A stretch of DNA of 64,000 bases from Merluccius polli (GCA_030340625.1 JAOPHQ010005690.1:139501-203500); one strand, 5' to 3'. Positions 47,001 to 59,950 are shown, counted from the stretch's first letter. The notes: a model not told the origin generated them from the sequence alone. Made by a program: numbers and translations.

Positions 47001-48814
47001 CTGATATATACAGAATGATACCAAACCATGACAACGAATGAAACTAACTACTGCAAAGTTCGACTTTTTACACTTTGTTTGGTATTTTCCCCAGTTACAT
47101 GATTCAACCTTTTCAAATCACACATCTCCTACATATTAGAGTTATTTATTTTCTAGGACATTACACACATTCACACATTTTGAATTAAACCGACAACCTT
47201 TCAGTGACATTTAGGTGACCCTTCATCCATATTAATTAGTCCTTGGCTGGTCAATGCAACCACATCTGCATGAGCTATTTAAAGCAACTTTTAGATTTCG
47301 CGATTGTTTCGTCGTCGTCTGTATTCGCTGTCCTTTGGCGGTAGTGCTGAACCGCTCATGGATCAGTGGAGCCAATGCGGCGTACGCTGTTGTCACCTTT
47401 TTGTGTCTTAAGCTCTTTTGAGTAGCTCCTTCTATATTTTATTTTACTTATACAGGTTTGTGTGGCATAATGTGCGATGAATGAATCTCATTTGTGTAGA
47501 TCGAGCATTGAAAAAGGATAAGTGAGCCCACAAAGAGCGTTCTGCCCCCCTCCTGTGCTGAAACCTTAGTAGAGTACCTGGTTGTATAGTCAGACATACC
47601 TTATCTAAGCAGCGGTGCTTCAATACAATCTAGAGACATACAGTCGACCTCAAAATATCCTCCTAACATCCTGTTCACTTATCGCAATTATCCTGTTCAA
47701 TTATCGCTACCAATGTCTTCGGCTTATGAAGCGCCCATGAATTAAATAATTGGTAGCATTATGGAGTACACCTTTTGTATTTCAGATTAGCAAATTTTTG
47801 GTTGTTTTTTTTTCCTTTGGGGGGGAGGTCGTCACACGTGTGCAATTTAATGGAGAACATGAAACACATTGAACCCACTGCTAAAAGAGCAGACTATTGT
47901 ACGTGGCTGTCAGAGTATCTTCCTACACGACTTCTGCAGTTAATGACTCACTTCATCCCTCGTCGTCGACACGAGAAGAGTCAAATATAGCAGGAGCACA
48001 TGTTTATTTCAAACAGCCCAAAGCTAAATACACATTAGCAGCAGCACCAGCGCTGGCTGCACCGTGACGGGGAGGTTAATGGGACAGGGCCGGTGGGACT
48101 TGCTCGTGCAGAAGATGCCCCTTCTCCTTGCACATGTAAATGAACAGAAATGGCTGCTTATTCTGCTGATTTTTGGGGACTAAGTACTGAAGATAATGTG
48201 TTTTTTTTTAATTATCCAGGGTATTTTCTCCCCTGCAGGAGCAGTTCAGAGTTATTACTACTATACTATTAAGTGTTGACATTTTAGCCTCTCAAATAAG
48301 GCCAATAAGTAATTAAGTGCCCAACTTTCCCAAAGGCTGGCTTGGTTCAAATAATGCCATGACATACGATTGGCTTTTCATATTTTGTAGTTGAAAGTCT
48401 TCGGCGGCAACAAGCGCAGAGACTGATATGCCTTCAGATGTGTGAAACAAAAATAATAAATTAAACCAATTTAGGTGAAAGGTGGAGAGATTAAATCATG
48501 ACAGACAGTTGGAGCAATGTTAAATAGGAACAAACGTGATGTATTTGTCTGTCAATGAATTAGGATGAATAACATAATTGGATAGCAGTCCTGCAAGGCA
48601 AGGAAATAGATATTACATTTGAGAACAAAATACTTTTTTAATCAAGGTAGAAAAGATGTTAAAATACTGTATATACAATATATTATTTTCCTTGTTAAAA
48701 TAACAAGGAAGAATAATGTTGAGCTAAATGTGCATGTGTACCAAATAAACCATGTGTACCAAAAAAAAATGGTATGGTATTAGTTATGACTTTTCTGAAG
48801 TTCTGAAAAAAATG
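47001..48814. other. Unassigned non-coding DNA
   Basis: AT-rich single-copy-looking sequence without coding signal. A G run lies at about 47819-47826. Some stretches (47200-47330) could be conserved non-coding. Confidence 0.35.
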
Positions 48815-49508
48815 GAACCTGCCATTTTATGCCCAATTTGTGGTGGTAATTACGTGTATCTTTCCTGCATTTCACTTGCTATTATTAGCATCTTACCTGC
48901 ATCTTACCAGCGTCCATTTTATGCTCCATTTTTTATGGTTAGATGCGATTACCGTAGATGCAAGTAAGACCTATGTGCATTTTAGCTCATAAATGTGTAT
49001 TTTACCTGTATCTTATGTTGAAAATAGACATCTCATAGTCTAATGGACATCAGAATATAATGTCTAATAAACATTGAAATATACACGTCTAATAGATGTC
49101 GATGTTGTGGAAAAGACGTCAAATAAATGTCATTGAGAAGACCATTGGAAAGACATCTAAAAGACATCATGGGAAAGACATCTAATAGATGTCAAAATGT
49201 AGACGTCCAATAGACGTTGAAATATGGAAAATGTAAGGATCAACTTCCGGACTCAAATGCAATAACTAAAACACTTAGTAGACTGGGTTAGCTACAGGAC
49301 AGGACGATCAGACATGGGACGTAGGTGAGATGCAGGTAAGATGCAGGTAATATGCGGTAAGATGCAGGTAATATGTAGGTGAGATGCAGTTAAGATGCAG
49401 GTAAAATGCAAATAATATCAGGTAAAATGCAAATAATATCAGGTAAAATGCAAATAATGTCAGGTAAAATGCAGGTAAGACAAAAATGGGGTGTAAAATG
49501 GCAGGTTA
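48815..49508. mobile_element. Degenerate palindromic element with internal short repeats
   Basis: The left end aacctgccattttatgccca (48816) and the right end, as reverse complement aacctgccattttacacccc (ending about 49507), are inverted repeats. The arms are made of degenerate units: cttacctgcat on the left (48890-48920) and atgcaggtaaga / atgcaaataatatcaggtaa on the right (49320-49480). The centre (49025-49215) is a degenerate array of agacatctaatagatgtc-type palindromic words. No transposase is present. No target duplication was identified. Confidence 0.65.
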
Positions 49509-50825
49509 TGAAATCTGAATTGGAATTTCTGCCAGTGTTGACTATGAGTCAAATTATAGACTAGCAAAATACACAAGCTATCATTCACGTGTGTGTGTAC
49601 ACCAGGTGACTACGAAGCACAATAACAACACTCAATCAACTAAAATAATGGAAAATGATATGGACTACATGCTATTGCTGGTACTCGCAAATAAATGGAC
49701 GAAGACTACAAAGAAGACGCAATCGATAGCATTCCCACCAAGCCTGATAAGCCATTCCTGCCATTGTCCGATAAGAAATCCTCGTCATCGTAAATTGTAC
49801 AGCATATTAAGGCAACCTCCAGCTTTGTGATAACGACTATCATCTTGATCTTCATAATATTAATCATCAATTCCATCAGTGGAGGTTGAGTCAATTAGTG
49901 GGGTTTACAAGCAAGTCCAAAATAAATTAAAGTTATTGGATTCAGCTTAGTGGGGAAAATCTTTACAGAAATCAGCCTCCTCTTCTCCCAATTGCCCCCA
50001 TGCAGAGTATTGAATGTCACTGTTCACATCTATGACACGGTAGACATCGAATATACTGTGCTGAAATAATTTCACAGTGTGCTGCTCTCACTAAGCCGAT
50101 GCGATGCAATTTACCCCCTAGTCATGTATCCAGATAATGTGATTAACCAATCAAACATACACGTTTATTACTTGGGTAGCTTACCACCAAAAAATAAGAG
50201 AATGGGGGGAGGACGTCCAGTTTAAAGAGGATAATAATGATGATAATAATCATTATCATTACAGTCGCATGTGATTCAACAAATATTCAACTCATCAAAG
50301 ACTGTAACTTTTGTGACGTTTTAGTACTTTCTTTCTAGTTGGGTATTTGTTACCTTGCGGAGAACAGTGAGAACCATAGAGCTAAATATGACAGATGGGC
50401 ACTAGGACCTGGCAGCCAGTGGCAGGCCCTACCAGAAGGTATAAATAGGGGTGGGGCCGTATTTGAAGGGAGATTGGCATGGTGGCTTGCAAACAAACAA
50501 ACAAAAGTTAGGCCGGTGTTCTTGAGAAAAGAAGAAACTCGGACCTGAAATCTATTCTGAGGTAACCTCTCCAACCAAACAATGCTAATAGCGGTGTATT
50601 TGCATTTGAATTACAAATGGTGACTGTTATTGGATGTGTGATTTTAGTGAAATAACTTGGCAGCAGCAGCATGAAGGAAACGAGGGATGCATGCAAGATA
50701 TAGAAAATAAAGGTATGCAGTGTTTGTTTTTACTAATTCTTGACTGTATTCTTGTATGATGAGTTAATATTGTAACGCAATCTCACTTCCGATGCAAATG
50801 AGGAACGTTTCATTCTGGTTAATTT
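49509..50825. other. Unassigned DNA with a TATA-containing patch
   Basis: No coding gene. The promoter-like patch at 50440 is listed separately. A degenerate gatgataataat/attatcatta inverted patch lies at about 50230-50263. Confidence 0.35.
50405..50562 (+). promoter_or_regulatory. TATA-type promoter-like sequence with possible splice donor
   Basis: A consensus TATA box, TATAAATAG (50440-50448), follows a C/G-balanced stretch with ccagtggcaggccct. About 110 bp downstream is ctattctgaggtaacc, whose ag|gtaa looks like a 5' splice site (50561-50562 region). A short non-coding first exon is conceivable. No downstream exon or CAGE-like evidence can be read here, so this is a weak call. Confidence 0.25.
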
Positions 50826-51517
50826 TCACCATAGAAATAAACACTAGAAGTCGCGTTGAGCCTCTTGGAATGCGTCGATGCGGCCGCCATCTTGGTACAG
50901 TGGATCAGTGAATCATTTGACTACGCCTGCGAGTGAAAGATGCCAGACTTTTGCTTTTTATGTATGTCTACTAAATGTTGAATCTTTATACCTGAACAAA
51001 TGTTGAATATATGTATGTCTACTAAATGTTGAATCTTTATACCTGAACAAATGTTGAATATATGTATGTCTACTAAATGTTGAATCTTTATACCTGAACA
51101 AATGTTGAATATATGTATGTCTACTAAATGTTAAAAAAACAAATAAATAAATAACAGCATGAACATAAATGTGGAAAGTATTTTCCTTGCCTGGAAAATG
51201 TATTGTGTAATTCATTGTCTCTACAAAGCTGTACAAGATGCCTGTGTCTATGGACTAGTCCTTCATTTTATTTATTTATTTATTTTTAAAGCAGGTAAAA
51301 AGATGTTACTCTTGTACTATATTAAGATATAGTATTATTTGCCTGAAAATAATTGTGCACAGTAAATTGTCTGGAGTTCTCTACAAATGCCTTTTACGTA
51401 TAGTGTGCTACCCCTGAGATTATGGTGGTTGCAGGTAAGTAAACGGGTAATCAGGGCGGCCGTATCGACGCATTTCAAAAGGCTCAATGCGACTTCTAGT
51501 GTTTATTTCTATGCATG
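50826..51517. mobile_element. Palindromic element with internal 51-bp tandem repeat
   Basis: The left arm 50831-50890 (atagaaataaacactagaag, tcgcgttgagcctcttggaa, tgcgtcgatgcggccg) reappears as a reverse complement at about 51453-51517 (cggccgtatcgacgcatttc, ... gcgacttctagtgtttattt). Between them lies a 51-bp tandem repeat. The arms sit close to 'gccaccatcttgg'-like GC-rich ends. No target duplication was found. Confidence 0.65.
50960..51131. repeat. 51-bp tandem repeat, ~3.4 copies
   Basis: The unit atgtatgtctactaaatgtt followed by gaatctttatacctgaacaa and atgttgaatat is repeated with almost no divergence, so the array is recent. Confidence 0.95.
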
Positions 51518-51863
51518 TCAGGCGCACTATCTGCCACAACTTAGGAAATTAATGGAAAAGGTTGTTTTACAACATTGTTAAGGCTTGACTAGGACTTTGA
51601 ATGGTAACGCTGCGGGCGTTTGTTTGATTGCCAGCATCTTTAAATTTACATTGTTGACATTGCTGGCCTATTTTGTAATGGAATATAATTATGTCCATTG
51701 GATTTTGAACGTAAAAACAGGTTATGTTAACAAAAACGTCTTATATTATTTTATTTTGACATTCTTAACGAAGCAAGAAAATGAAATCGCCGATTATAGG
51801 TATTTTAATCATGTATGAATAGCCTATGGCCTTGTCCTCGATTGACGTTCGAAGCTGCGTTCC

Positions 51864-51953
51864 CCTGTACCAAGATGGCGGCTTTGTTTTACGCATTCGT
51901 TCTAATAGACCGTGGTAGTCAACGCGACTTCTAGTGTTTATTTCTATGAATTT
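51864..51953 (+). repeat. Third copy of the 50826/51453 arm sequence
   Basis: Contains ctgtaccaagatggcggc, also the end of the 50826 arm as reverse complement, and aacgcgacttctagtgttta ttctatg as in the right arm. The middle has diverged. It is a separate fragment of the same family, in the right-arm orientation. Confidence 0.7.
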
Positions 51954-53997
51954 TCACAAGCTGCTGTTCTTTTCTCCACTTTATAATGGTGGTGTATTTT
52001 GGTCTGTATCACCTCTAGTTCCTCTTGTAAGGTGTTTGCATACTATAAGACGTTTGTATATACTGATGCTACCACACATATTCCCTTTGAGTGTAGTGTA
52101 TACACATTTGTAGTGACTCTGTTTTAATGCAGACACTGGGTGCACTGCATATTACTTTAGTGTGTTGTGTTTTATCTTTGTGTGTTTTATTTTTGTGGTT
52201 TATCTTTGTGTGTATCTTAATGAACACTTTGGTGGTCTATGCTTTTTATGTCATGTACTGGCCCTGACCCAACTCAAGTGCTGATTTTGTATAAATAAAA
52301 TACACTTTATATTTGATACACAACTCTCTGTTGAAGCCTTGTAGCAAATGGTTTGGTTTAGTCCTGATTACATCAAATGGTAAAACCTACTGTTGAGTCT
52401 AATATAATTTATATAGGTCTAAACCTTGTTTTGGTGACACTATGCGTACTTGCTATACATATCTGCATTTGTATTCATTTACCAGGTTTTTTATTATGCG
52501 GGTGCACTGTTTAAATCTCCACCTGCTACACCATAGTAACCGCAACTGTGTAAACACAGCAGTTGAATTGCTCACACTTCATTGCAATCTGAAATGTTTG
52601 CAATGTTTATGTGTGAGTGCTTCTGTTCTGCAAGTGTAAATAGACATTCTGGTCTATATAAGAACCTCATTGATGTGATATCGAAAATGTATAAATACGA
52701 ACATCTTTGATATGATTATATTGTAAATGCCACTGGGTGTATCTATCATTTGCATAGCACAACTGCAGACTCTAAATTTGTATTAAATTAGAATTATACA
52801 TTAATTAAAACATGATCTATTTCTTTAATTATTTTGATTGTATTTTTTACCAGCATGTACTGTCTAATTTAACCGCTAAGTACTGGGAATTGCTGCCTCA
52901 TTTACTTTCCGCAAAGAAAAAAGAGGATTACTAATGCAAAGCATTTAACAGTTCAACATCTGACACTTTCTTGTATTCTATACACGCTCATTGTATTCTG
53001 TTTTATATATAGGATTAGCTTAATATCCCTGCAGAAAAATATATTCAGCAACTTCTTATCACGGTGTTTTTGCTTCTTGCTTTACTTGCAAGTATAGAGT
53101 GTGGTTGGAAAGGTACCAAGGTGGTTTAACATGGCTTTTATCAGGGGAGGGAGAAAAGCAGATTTGTGGGTAGCCGAGATAAAGAATGGCTTTTGTCAAT
53201 GTGTTTTACAACGGTGCAAATATTAACAATACCTCTGGCACCTGTTGAAGTTATTGCTTAGACAGTATCTCCAAGTTCATTCCTATAACCTTTTCCGCTG
53301 TATTTTATGTCAGTTTTTGTATGTTACGGGACCATGTGAGATGAATTGGTCCCTGGTTAAGAAGGTAAAACAATCCGCTTAACGACATGTGAGTGGTTAA
53401 CGTTAACCACAAGGAGCCCACCTATAACCATGGTGACAAGCTTATCAAACAAAGGCTTTTATTTTGCTACAGTGACATTGATAAGCATAATGATTGAGCT
53501 AAGCCCACAAGTAAAATAAAAAGATAACATTTATTTTTCACCTCTCAGAATTTCTTTTCTAGGAGGCTTCTGGTGAAGAAAGTGAAGTTTTTAGTATGTT
53601 TTTAGAGAAATGTTGCTGTATTGCAACGTTGGGCAGAAGTGGTTGCTGAATGTCTGCATTTGTACTCATGATGCGTGTACAAAATACCAAACAATTGTTC
53701 TTTGTCAATGTTCATAGCATATTTATTCCCATACAAGAAAACAGATCATACATATTCACACAACACTTTGTCATTTTTATTGCTAAAATCCAATAACTAC
53801 ATTGAATAGCTCCACAAAAATCTTCATTGAAGACGATAGTCCAACAAGCAGTTATTTTCCTCAGAGTAGCAACGCTGGACGTTAACTTGCTGCACATTGT
53901 GATTGTACATCCATTGGCGCCGTGTCTGCAGCGGCCTCTCTTGGTCTTTACAGGCCAGTGTGCCATTTGGTCCTTGCAAACATCCTGGGGCGGGTTT
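51954..53997. other. Unassigned AT-rich DNA
   Basis: No gene found. An AATAAA at 52294-52299 preceded by T/G-rich DNA could be a polyadenylation signal, but AATAAA is common in AT-rich sequence and no upstream exon is apparent. Confidence 0.35.
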
Positions 53998-54440
53998 ACC
54001 GAGGACCTCTCGGCTGGAACCTGTTAGTGGACTCCTACATGGTCTCTTGGGTGGAGCCTGTTATTGGACTCCTACATGTTGATGGTCTATTGGCTGGAGC
54101 CTGTTAGTGGACTCCTACATGTTGATGGTCTCTCGGCTGGAGCCTGTGTTAGTGGACTCCTACATGTTGATGGTCTCTCGGCTGGAGCCTGTGTTAGTGG
54201 ACTCCTACATGTTGATGGTCTATTGGCTGGAGCCTGTGTTAGTGGACTCCTACATGTTGATGGTCTCTCGGCTGGAGCCTGTGTTAGTGGACTCCTACAT
54301 GTTGATGGTCTCTCGGCTGGAGCCTGTGTTAGTGGACTCCTACATGTTGATGGTCTCTTGGCTGGAGCCTGTTATTGGACTCCTACATGTTGATGGTGTC
54401 TTGGCTGGAACCTGTTAGTGGACTCCTACATGTTGATGGC
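53998..54440. repeat. 45-bp minisatellite, ~9-10 copies
   Basis: The unit ggactcctacatgttgatgg followed by tctctcggctggagcctgtg ttagt. Some copies are 43 bp (cctgttattgg). Because 45 is divisible by three, open frames with a 15-residue period appear (GLLHVDGLSAGACVS). They have no upstream gene context and are judged artefacts. Confidence 0.95.
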
Positions 54441-56599
54441 TTAAATTGTATTTCCCGAATTACCTTCATTTTAAGATATTAGCTGAATTTCACATGTATG
54501 AAATGGCTCAAAATTATCACTTTAAACAAAGCCTACTTGATTAAGCCAAACTGAATTATTTAAATAGCGCTTGAAATTATTCCATCCCACCCTTTTTGAG
54601 CCAAATGGTTTGGCACGTCGTGTGGGCGGGGTGCGGGTGCGACGGGGCTTGAAAATCAGACCCATGCAGGACTCTGCTCTGCCACCTGTGAGACTACCAC
54701 CGATCCAACAATCTTAAGCCATCAGCCTGCGAGGCAAGCTGGAAAAGAGGCTATTTGTCAATGGCTAGCGTTTAAAAAAACACACCCCTTTAGAAGTTGG
54801 TGGAGAGGGCAAGGGAGAAGGCTGAGCGATTTCCTTGCATTGTTCGTTCACTTAAGTGTTGTTTTGGATGATTGTTTTGGGCATTTTGGGGTGTGAATTG
54901 GCTTGACAAAAACATAGTTTTTTGCTTAACTACTGTGAAGGAAACTGAAAGCAAGCTCAACTTGAAGTGTGGTTTGATCCTTTCGGTAGACCCTGTGACC
55001 AGTGGACTATGAACGCCAAGAACAGGTGTTTGTATTGCGCTCGTGCTCTTGTAGACAATTTGCAGTTTTTAAGGGGTGACTTTAAGGAAAACACAACAAC
55101 GAGGGTGTCACTTAAGGTGGGCTGAGCCATCTTGGAGGGGGAGAGATGGAGAGGGAGAGATTTCTAGGTCACAGAGAACGTGTGAATAGCCTGCCGGATC
55201 CTTACGCTGGTCTGAATGATTTATTACACAGTCCAAGTCAAAAGCAGAGCAGCACACAGTGGCTAAGAACGGCTGTCATGAAAGAACCCATAGAGTTGAG
55301 CCAAAAAGCAACCAAGTCAAATAAAGGCGGACAATGTGTGAGAAGTGCTTTGGATCGCTTCCGACTCTGTCCAAAACCTTAGGTGCGACAACAACAAAAA
55401 GTAAACGTATTTTAAAGATAGAATGATTGCCGTGGACTGTGTGGGAGGAGATGTTTTGTAAAGTACCCAGAAATAAAATGCATTGTAGGCATCCAACTGG
55501 GCTAAACCCTTTACTCCAATAGTATTGACAGATGCCCTGAAATTATCTTCTACTCTGACATATCACACGCACAAATAAATGCATATGAAGAAACCTCAAT
55601 GTGGTGAAGTACATAATCATGTCAAAGCCAGTGTTTTATTGTCAGACGTGCAGTATAATGCGGCCATTTTGCAGGGGCGCATCATGATACTGTTGCTAGT
55701 AAATCTAGCATATAAATAACGAGTTAATTTTGTGAAGTATACTATATGCACTACTTTACGAAAGCTGTGTGTTGTGATCTGCTGCCAGTCCTGTGTTTTT
55801 CTGTGCCACAAATAGGCCACCCCTTTTGAAATGAGTCTATCCAAATGAGTCTGTCCATCTACGTACTAGAGACACATGCAGGAAGTTGTGATGTCTAGAT
55901 GGCGTGCAGATGACTGTGGGTCCTTCCCACAAGCTACCATAATACTGCTACTCTCTGGGTTGGTCGTCGGACGCGGCAAGGGGGGGCGGCTGCAGAGAGC
56001 CTGGCTGGACCAGCTGAGAGGATGATGGGCTGTGAGCCAGCCGCCCTCCATGGTTCCCGTATTTTCAGAGCCAGGAAGCAAGCCATCAAAGATTCGTCCT
56101 CACCCCGGCGACCACATCTTTCAGGGCCTCCCACCCATAATGCACCATAGTCCTCGGTGCCACAACAACAGAGCATGAAGCTGGAACCCTAAGCCGTTGT
56201 AGTTGATAACTGTCGTATATGGCGTGGTGCACCTGAGGGCTGATGCAATATCGCTGGTAGGGGTGCACACGCATTAGGCTGCACCTCACCCATGGCTACT
56301 CCCTTTTGACTTTTTCAGGCGCAATATAATATATTTCTATGTTTAAAACCTTTGCTGTAATGTAAGCTGTATACTTTGTGCTTCCTATTTAGCTCTTGAA
56401 TCATTTATTCGATTCAATATTTGTGTCTTTTTTTTTTTGGCACATGTGGTTTGCCAAAGTCATTAGTGGTAAAAATATTTCAGCACTGTTATTTATTCCT
56501 TTATTGTATTTTAGGTGGTCTTAGTGGTGGGTGGGACATCACCATTATCGTTAAGTTTACTGTTAAAATCATCAGCTGCACACACATTACTGCGCAGCT
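54441..56599. other. Unassigned DNA, CpG-richer at 55920-56290
   Basis: Overlapping minus-strand frames at 55934-56289 are open for 67-80 codons in GC-rich DNA, but no domain is recognisable. They may come from an old transposon. The remainder has no signal. Confidence 0.3.
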
Positions 56600-56612
56600 G
56601 TTGCCGGGCAAC
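56600..56612. promoter_or_regulatory. X-box-like palindrome
   Basis: GTTGCCGGGCAAC has two GTTGCC half-sites with a 1-bp spacer, an accepted RFX X-box spacing. It lies in a repeat-poor stretch (56470-56760) containing taattaatag and attaattacc cores, so an enhancer is plausible. Confidence 0.45.
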
Positions 56613-56871
56613 AACGAGTCAAATCGGTTTTTATTGACACCGCCGTAATTAATAGACATCTGCCACACACTCCACACAACAGTGATTTTAAATTAATTAC
56701 CTTAATTTCGTAAACAGCCAATCAGATTTTGACAAGCAAAGGCAAACAAAAAGTAATGTCTTTTTATGTGGGTAAAAACCCACATAGCCTATATTAGTTG
56801 TGGTCTTCCCTAGCAATTAACCTCAAGTTAATTGGAATGTTCCTCTGATGTGAATGGACTCGGGGGCTAAG

Positions 56872-56872
<1 letters not shown>
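56613..56872. promoter_or_regulatory. Candidate conserved non-coding stretch
   Basis: Repeat-free DNA with dense homeodomain-type cores (gccgtaattaatagacatct, aaattaattaccttaatttc). Inference from texture only. Confidence 0.25.
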
Positions 56873-56933
<61 letters not shown>

Positions 56934-56944
56934 GTGAGTGAGTG
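56873..56944. repeat. (TG)n microsatellite
   Basis: About 30 TG units followed by short gagt repeats. Confidence 0.95.
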
Positions 56945-57111
56945 AGAGATTTCGTAATCACACATACAGGGGCTTCTGCAATACCGTGGCTCATTAAAAA
57001 CAAGGGAATTACCTTGTAAACCATCTAACAGTTTAAAGCTCTGCCAAATTGTGTGTGTGGTAAACAGAAAAGAAGTGCAGTGCGCTTGCTGTGTAAGTGA
57101 TTGCAAACGGG

Positions 57112-57114
<3 letters not shown>

Positions 57115-57151
<37 letters not shown>

Positions 57152-57161
57152 TGTGTGTGTG
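57115..57161. repeat. (TG)n microsatellite
   Basis: About 22 TG units with one TTTG interruption. Confidence 0.95.
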
Positions 57162-57439
57162 GAACAGAAATTAATCAACTGAACTCGCATCGTAAACAGT
57201 AATGTATGATTTTCATATTACACATTGGCTTTTTATACCATCCGTTAAGAGCAGGACTCAAAATAGTGCATGCCTGAGAATTAAATTTACTTTTTATATT
57301 ATTTTCAACGACTGGGATTTGCTCAGGCCTTTTTTTTAATTGAATTTTTATTTATTTACTTTTTTCATCTTGGGATCGAACATGCAAAGTGAATTTACCC
57401 ACCAAACATTTTGACAACCAAGGTTGTGAGTCCAGGTCA

Positions 57440-57730
57440 GATGGACGTCACCCATTTTTCGACCAACTCTAATTTTGCCATATGTGGAATAAATACAACT
57501 CGGTGATGTGTAATATACCTATATTGTAAAATACATGTCCAACATACATTTTAACAAACTGGTTGCAGCACCGCTGTCTGATAGACACCTGGACAAGAGC
57601 CATTTTTGACTTGTTAAATAAGTATAACTTGATATTGTGCACATCATGTACATATTATATTGTAAATTATAGTCCAACAAACATTTAAAAAACTGGTCGC
57701 AGGACAGCTGTCTAAATGTCACGTCAGGTG
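57440..57730. repeat. Diverged tandem duplication, ~130-145-bp unit
   Basis: The segment from catttttcgaccaactct to agcaccgctgtctgataga is followed by a second, diverged copy from catttttgacttgtt to aggacagctgtctaaatg. Shared words include tatattgtaaa, gtccaaca(t/a)acattt and aaactggt(t/c)gcag. Confidence 0.7.
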
Positions 57731-57901
57731 CGACCCATATTCAACAAACTACAAACTCGACAAACTGCTAAATGGACATCATTTTATGACACAACCTCTA
57801 TATGACCCACAATTGGCAAAATGTAAAACTTGTGGAAGTCACTTCCAAATTCAACCATTTTTTAAAATCTTGATAGTCTGTCACCTCTCACCTAAGGGAA
57901 T

Positions 57902-57978
57902 AGCCTGGGAACCAGACGCATTTGCGAGCTCATGTTTTATTTTGCTCTCAAATTGGTCTGGCGATGTCAGGCTACTAA
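57902..57978. mobile_element. Small MITE-like fragment
   Basis: tagcctgggaaccagacgca and tggtctggcgatgtcaggct form imperfect inverted termini about 75 bp apart. The sequence resembles a dispersed fish element with TAGCCTG...CCAGAC ends. Confidence 0.45.
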
Positions 57979-59698
57979 GTGACTATTACGAATATTGTAG
58001 TATTCTCGAACTAAGGGAACTACTTTTCTCAGTGTATTAACACATCTACTGGGCGCTCTGGTCTTCAGCCACCACTGCAGGAGCAGCAGGCAGCGGCACT
58101 CTTTTCTTAACCTGAACTGTGAGTCCAGAACAGCTAATTTCTAATATAAATGTGTACTTCATATTTAAAGACATTTACCATGCATGTGCCACTATCAAAC
58201 AATGCGTATTGCAACATTGCTTTGGAGTTTGCCTAAACCTTTTTCTGTTGTTGCTAGCAAGCGACATGCTGTTAGCTTTTTGTGCAAAATTAAGATGCTA
58301 TTTTGCTAATGCACTCAATTGCCTTCCCACTCGAAGGCGAGAACATTGTTGAAAAACATGCTTTTGCTGCATTGTGCCTTGTTAGATGTAGACAGGCTGC
58401 AACATGTCTGTGCGGTGCTTCATTTGAAGCCCCAGCCAGGGCAAGTGGTGTCTGAATGTCATTGTTTTAATCAAGTACATGTGTTGATCCGTCTGTGTTC
58501 TTTGCTTCGTTTGGTTTTTATTAAATCTTTATCTATCCATTGCCCTTTTTTAAATAATTGATCAATACAAGAATTTTTAGGCCTGTTTGATATTTACTTT
58601 CACTGTTTAATCTTGTCAAATGGCGTAGGCCTACTGTGCCGGTACTAGAAATCGTCGATTTGATACTGACTGAACGTCAAAATGTTTGGTAAAAAATAAG
58701 TGTGTGGAAGTTTGAAGATTTTTCACAAGCATCCTGATCTCAGCACAAATCAAGTAGGTGACAGTCCATGTCCGCGAGACACGTTTGTTTGCTTTTGATC
58801 AGGGAAGTACTACATTTCTTTTAGGGAAATAAAATGAAAAATGAGATTGAGTTTTTAGATTGCACCCATGAATCTAACAGAGACAGCTATATGGGGAGCA
58901 GCAGTGTAGTGGAACAGCTCTGTAACAGATGTGTATTTGGGTACGCATTTGGGTGCATCTATCCACCCATTTGACCGAATAGACACAGGACGTGATGGCA
59001 ATAGAAGAGGACGAGTAGGAGATCAAAATGGAGAGCAGTACAAGTCATGTCTCATATCACGGTCGCATTATGAGACATGACAGCCAATGTGTCGGTTATT
59101 AGTGTCTGTAGAAGGGTGGTCTATTGGTTTAGTAAAAGGTCATGACATACATGACATATATGAAAAAATGTATTTCACAGATTCTTGGCTCTATTGGTAA
59201 GAGATTTAAGTTGGAAAATGTTGTGAAAATGTTGATATTAAACGTAACATTGAAGAGAAAAATCAATACTATGAATAATCCTTTTTTTGTTTGAAGAAAA
59301 ATGCCTGCCTTTAGGGCAGAACTTTTTTTCAAAACACTTTTATTTCAAAAATCAAATCAAAATCATGAGCTTTAAATCATTAACCATGCTCACACTTAAT
59401 TCCAACTGATCTTTGTTCCCAGGCCACAGGCAACAGACCTTGAATTCTTTTAAGAGGGTTAAATTATGGAAGACACATCCAGCACTAAGCCACGTCTAAG
59501 CCCTTTATACTGCTGGCCAGTGTGGGCGCATACAGTTCTCTTAAATGCTAATTATGGGAATAGCTCTGAGATGAATTGATCAATGTAAACCACAGTGACC
59601 AGATAATTGATTCCAATGCTAATTGTGGGACTGAGCATTTCAAGTATTATTATACATATACTGTATTCAATATTTAAGATAAGATCATTAATTGTTTC
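57979..59698. other. Unassigned AT-rich DNA
   Basis: No coding or repeat features recognised. Confidence 0.4.
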
Positions 59699-59950
59699 TG
59701 GGTTACATAAGTACATATATTCTGACTGATCACTGACATAAGCAGCTTTAACCATTAATTTCACCACATTTTTGAAAAGCTTTAAAGACAGTGCTAGCTG
59801 ATATGATTGACAGAGCTATACACTTAAGTCCATATGGTAGAAAAGTATTATTTTTAGTTTTAGGCTAAGCCTTTGAGGTATGGTTTTCTCTTAGCTTATG
59901 GAAGAGTGACCATCAACAAGGACAGCTGGAGAAGAAGAAATCTTCAATGT
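59699..59950. repeat. Direct repeat, copy A
   Basis: About 250 bp that recurs in the same orientation at 63758-64000. Shared blocks include acatatattctgactgatca, gctagctgatatga(t/c)tgac and ttttctcttagcttatggaa followed by gagtgaccatcaa. Copy A has extra stretches around 59850-59868 that copy B lacks. I cannot tell a ~4-kb segmental duplication from two insertions of an unknown dispersed element. Confidence 0.85.

Noticed and set aside
54064..54418. Frames with a 15-residue period (GLLHVDG...)
   Set aside because: Created by the 45-bp minisatellite. Two frames are open and there is no gene context.
55934..56289. Overlapping minus-strand frames in GC-rich DNA
   Set aside because: Two different registers are open, no domain is recognisable, and GC-rich DNA lengthens chance frames.
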